From positions 1 through 9,426 of the forward strand of contig SCVU01000286.1 of assembly GCA_004296785.1 (NCBI GenBank): a DNA stretch of 9,426 bases. Reading direction: 5' to 3'. Below the pieces are notes generated by a model, which made no database searches, was not told where the DNA came from, and saw nothing but the letters and a program-made list of their open reading frames with translations. The position numbers and the translations under genes were made by a program. The stretch's first letter is position 1. Each line of letters begins with the position of its first letter. This DNA is from Planctomycetota bacterium (GTDB taxonomy: Bacteria; Planctomycetota; UBA1135; GCA-002686595). This document shows, one piece after another, positions 7,764-9,426 of this stretch.

Positions 7764-7979
7764 ATGGCACTTTTCGGTCAGAACGAACCCCAGCGCGTCG
7801 AGATCGCGGGCTTGGAGCTGCGCTGCGAGATCTGCAAGCACGATCGGTTCTGGCAGCGCGAGGCGCAGCTGAACACGGCCGTCGCCACGTTCTTCAACTT
7901 CGACTGGGCGAACGCGTCGGCGACTTGCTACGTCTGCGACGGCTGTGGCTACATCCACTGGTTCCTGCCGCAGCGCTGA
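7764..7979 (+). CDS. Small zinc-ribbon protein (DUF2082-like, predicted nucleic-acid-binding)
   Basis: A 71-residue soluble protein with one zinc ribbon: CEIC (Cys21, Cys24) and CDGC (Cys58, Cys61), with an extra Cys55. The residues between the knuckles include the conserved-looking NTAVATFFNFDWAN and the C-terminal CGYIHWF. The pattern resembles the small proteins described as nucleic-acid-binding with a Zn-ribbon (DUF2082/zinc_ribbon_13); the assignment is from memory of the motif. No signal peptide, so it is probably cytoplasmic. It starts 22 bp after the protease stop, with only a weak GGA about 8 bases upstream of ATG, and ends 6 bp before the glycosyltransferase. Cotranscription with both is likely; a functional link is not shown. 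Confidence 0.85.
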   Translation: MALFGQNEPQRVEIAGLELRCEICKHDRFWQREAQLNTAVATFFNFDWANASATCYVCDGCGYIHWFLPQR

Positions 7980-7985
7980 CAGCGC

Positions 7986-9426
7986 ATGAGCTCGCTGGTC
8001 AACGGCGCGCCTTCGCTCTCGCGCCGCTCCGTGTTCGCCGTCGCCGCGCTCGTCGTCCTCGGCTGCGTGCTGCGGCTCACGTCGCTCGGCGTCCACTCGC
8101 TGTGGTACGACGAGATCGCGAGCCTCTACATCTCGACCGCGCCGGATCTCGTCGAAGCGCTCGCCGGCGATCGCCACCCGCCGCTGTTCTTCTGGCTGCT
8201 GCGCCACTGGATGGAGTGGGTCGGCGCGTCGGAGGCCGCGCTGCGCGCGCTGCCCGCGCTCGCGTCCTGTGCGTCGCTCGTCGTGTTCGCGATCGTCTGC
8301 CTGCGCTCGTGCGCGGCGCCGCTCGCGTTGCTCGCGACCGCTCTGCTCGCGCTGTCGCCGTTCAGCCTGTGGTACGCGCAGGAGCTGCGCGCGTACTCGC
8401 TGCTCGAGCTGTCGGGCACGCTCGCGCTGGCCGCGGTCGCGATCGCATTGCGCGACGCGCCGCCCGCCGACGAGCGCGGCGCCGCGCGCGACCGCCGGCG
8501 TGCGCAGCGCGCGTTCGTGCTCGCGGCCGCGGCGACCGCGCTCGGCGTCGGTTCGCACTATCTCGCCGGCGTGCTGCTGCCCGCGCTGTTCGCCGCGGCG
8601 TCGTGGGCGTGGGTGCGGCGCATGACGAGCGCGCGCAGCGCCGTCGCGCTCGTCGTCGGCGGCGCCGCCGGTTTCGCCGCGTGGATCCCGTGGCTCGTCG
8701 CGATGCTGCCGAAGCAGACGGCGACGTCGTGGGCCGCGCTCGGCCAGCTCGGCTGGAGCGACCTCGCGCAGTTCCCCGTGCGCCTGTACCTCGTCGAGTC
8801 CGGGCGGCTGCCCGAATCGCAGCACTGGCTCGTCTGGTGCGCCGGCGGCGTGATCGTCGCGGGCCTCTCGGTCTCGTTGTGGGTCGCGATGCGCGGGCGC
8901 GCGGGAGCGGCCACGCTCGCGCCGGTCCTCGCGCTCGCCGGCATCGGAGCCGCGCTCGCGATCGCGCTCGCGTCCGCGCCGAACTTCGTGCCGCGCTACC
9001 TCGCCTCCTGCGCGTCCGCGCTCGTGCTCGCCGTCGCGAGCGGCCTGTGCGCGCTGCCGCGCCGCGCGGTCGGCTGGAGCGCGGCCGCGCTGCTCGTCGC
9101 CGCGGCGATCGCGCACGACGTCGTCGCGCGCAGCCGCAACTGGAAGCAGGACTTTCGCTCGGCCTACGCCGAGGTCGTCGCGCACTGGCGCGACGGCGAC
9201 GCAGTGCTGTCGGTGACCGGCACGTTCCCTGGGTTCAACGAGGCGCCGGCGCGGCACTACTTGCGCGAGCACGCCGCGATGGCCGCCGCGATCGTGCCCG
9301 AGGCGCGGCTCGACTGGCTGCTCGCCGATCCGTCCGCGCCGCGCCGCGTGCACGTCGTGATCTACGAGGCGTCGTTCACGCGCGATCCCGCGCAGCGATT
9401 GCGCGCGGCGGGCGACGAGTTGTACG
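7986..9426 (+). CDS. Glycosyltransferase family 39 (ArnT/PMT-like) membrane protein, 3' end missing
   Basis: An open reading frame of 480 codons with no stop before the window ends. It encodes a multi-pass membrane protein of the GT-C fold that would transfer a sugar from a polyprenyl-phosphate donor to a lipid or protein on the outer face of the inner membrane. Motifs in order are SLWYDE (38-43, the acidic first-loop motif expected to hold the catalytic Asp42), DRHPPLFFW (62-70), SPFSLWYAQELRAYSL (124-139), GSHYLA (189-194), WIPW (233-236) and NFVPRYL (333-339). After the last visible helix (about 362-376) a soluble region begins NWKQDFRSAY (386-395), as in other family 39 enzymes. The ATG at 7986 is 6 bp after the previous stop, with no strong ribosome binding site. 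The acceptor and sugar are unknown. Confidence 0.9.
   Translation, partial: MSSLVNGAPSLSRRSVFAVAALVVLGCVLRLTSLGVHSLWYDEIASLYISTAPDLVEALAGDRHPPLFFWLLRHWMEWVGASEAALRALPALASCASLVVFAIVCLRSCAAPLALLATALLALSPFSLWYAQELRAYSLLELSGTLALAAVAIALRDAPPADERGAARDRRRAQRAFVLAAAATALGVGSHYLAGVLLPALFAAASWAWVRRMTSARSAVALVVGGAAGFAAWIPWLVAMLPKQTATSWAALGQLGWSDLAQFPVRLYLVESGRLPESQHWLVWCAGGVIVAGLSVSLWVAMRGRAGAATLAPVLALAGIGAALAIALASAPNFVPRYLASCASALVLAVASGLCALPRRAVGWSAAALLVAAAIAHDVVARSRNWKQDFRSAYAEVVAHWRDGDAVLSVTGTFPGFNEAPARHYLREHAAMAAAIVPEARLDWLLADPSAPRRVHVVIYEASFTRDPAQRLRAAGDELY

Noticed and set aside
4196..7765. A minus-strand open frame of 1189 codons antisense to the M16 gene.
   Set aside because: Low-complexity Arg/Leu/Asp/Val composition and no family motif; the plus strand encodes an unmistakable M16 protease.
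2179..7872. A plus-strand open frame of 1897 codons, antisense to the OPT genes and out of frame with the protease.
   Set aside because: The product is almost entirely Arg, Ala, His, Asp and Gly with no recognisable motif. It is a shadow of GC-rich genes in which stop codons are rare; the OPT and M16 frames carry clear family motifs.
7701..9353. A minus-strand open frame of 550 codons antisense to the glycosyltransferase.
   Set aside because: Arg/Ala/Glu-rich shadow sequence; the opposite strand has an open frame with ordered GT39 motifs and membrane segments.
1..9426. Many CGATCG and GCGATCGC copies, reminiscent of a genome-wide palindrome such as HIP1.
   Set aside because: They mostly arise from ATC-GCG or GCG-ATC codon pairs inside genes and are not enriched in the gaps that I can see; a count against a codon-shuffled model would be needed.

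Overview
The window is very GC-rich DNA, densely coding, with a strong preference for NCG codons (GCG, TCG, ACG, CCG). Two features point to a Gram-negative bacterium: a lipoprotein-type secreted metalloprotease and an ArnT/PMT-like glycosyltransferase. Planctomycetota or Myxococcota would fit, but this is only an impression; nothing in the window fixes the taxon. I see no rRNA, tRNA, CRISPR array, insertion sequence or phage gene.

Layout. Bases 1-221 (+) are the 3' end of a small zinc-ribbon protein gene. It converges on a minus-strand pair, 243-2420 and 2428-4482, which encodes two paralogous OPT-family transporters only 7 bp apart. A GC-rich inverted repeat at 218-246 contains both convergent stop codons. 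Bases 4483-4768 form a divergent control region. It carries a plausible sigma70-type promoter facing the OPT pair (TTGCCC, 18 bp, TAGAAT) and a good ribosome binding site in front of the TTG start of the upstream OPT gene. A plus-strand set follows: a 990-residue M16 (pitrilysin/insulinase) zinc protease lipoprotein (4769-7741), a 71-residue zinc-ribbon protein (7764-7979), and a family 39 glycosyltransferase (from 7986) that runs off the right edge without a stop. Gaps of 22 and 6 bp suggest these three are cotranscribed.

How the genes may work together. The most coherent reading is a divergent peptide-handling locus. A zinc protease anchored outside the cytoplasm could cut proteins or peptides, and the two OPT transporters could import the peptides or peptide/metal chelates. 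This rests on gene order and family knowledge only. The small zinc-ribbon protein and the glycosyltransferase have no evident link to it. I found no clearly new biological system; the most useful leads are the transporter/protease pairing, the divergence between the two OPT paralogues, and the shared control region.
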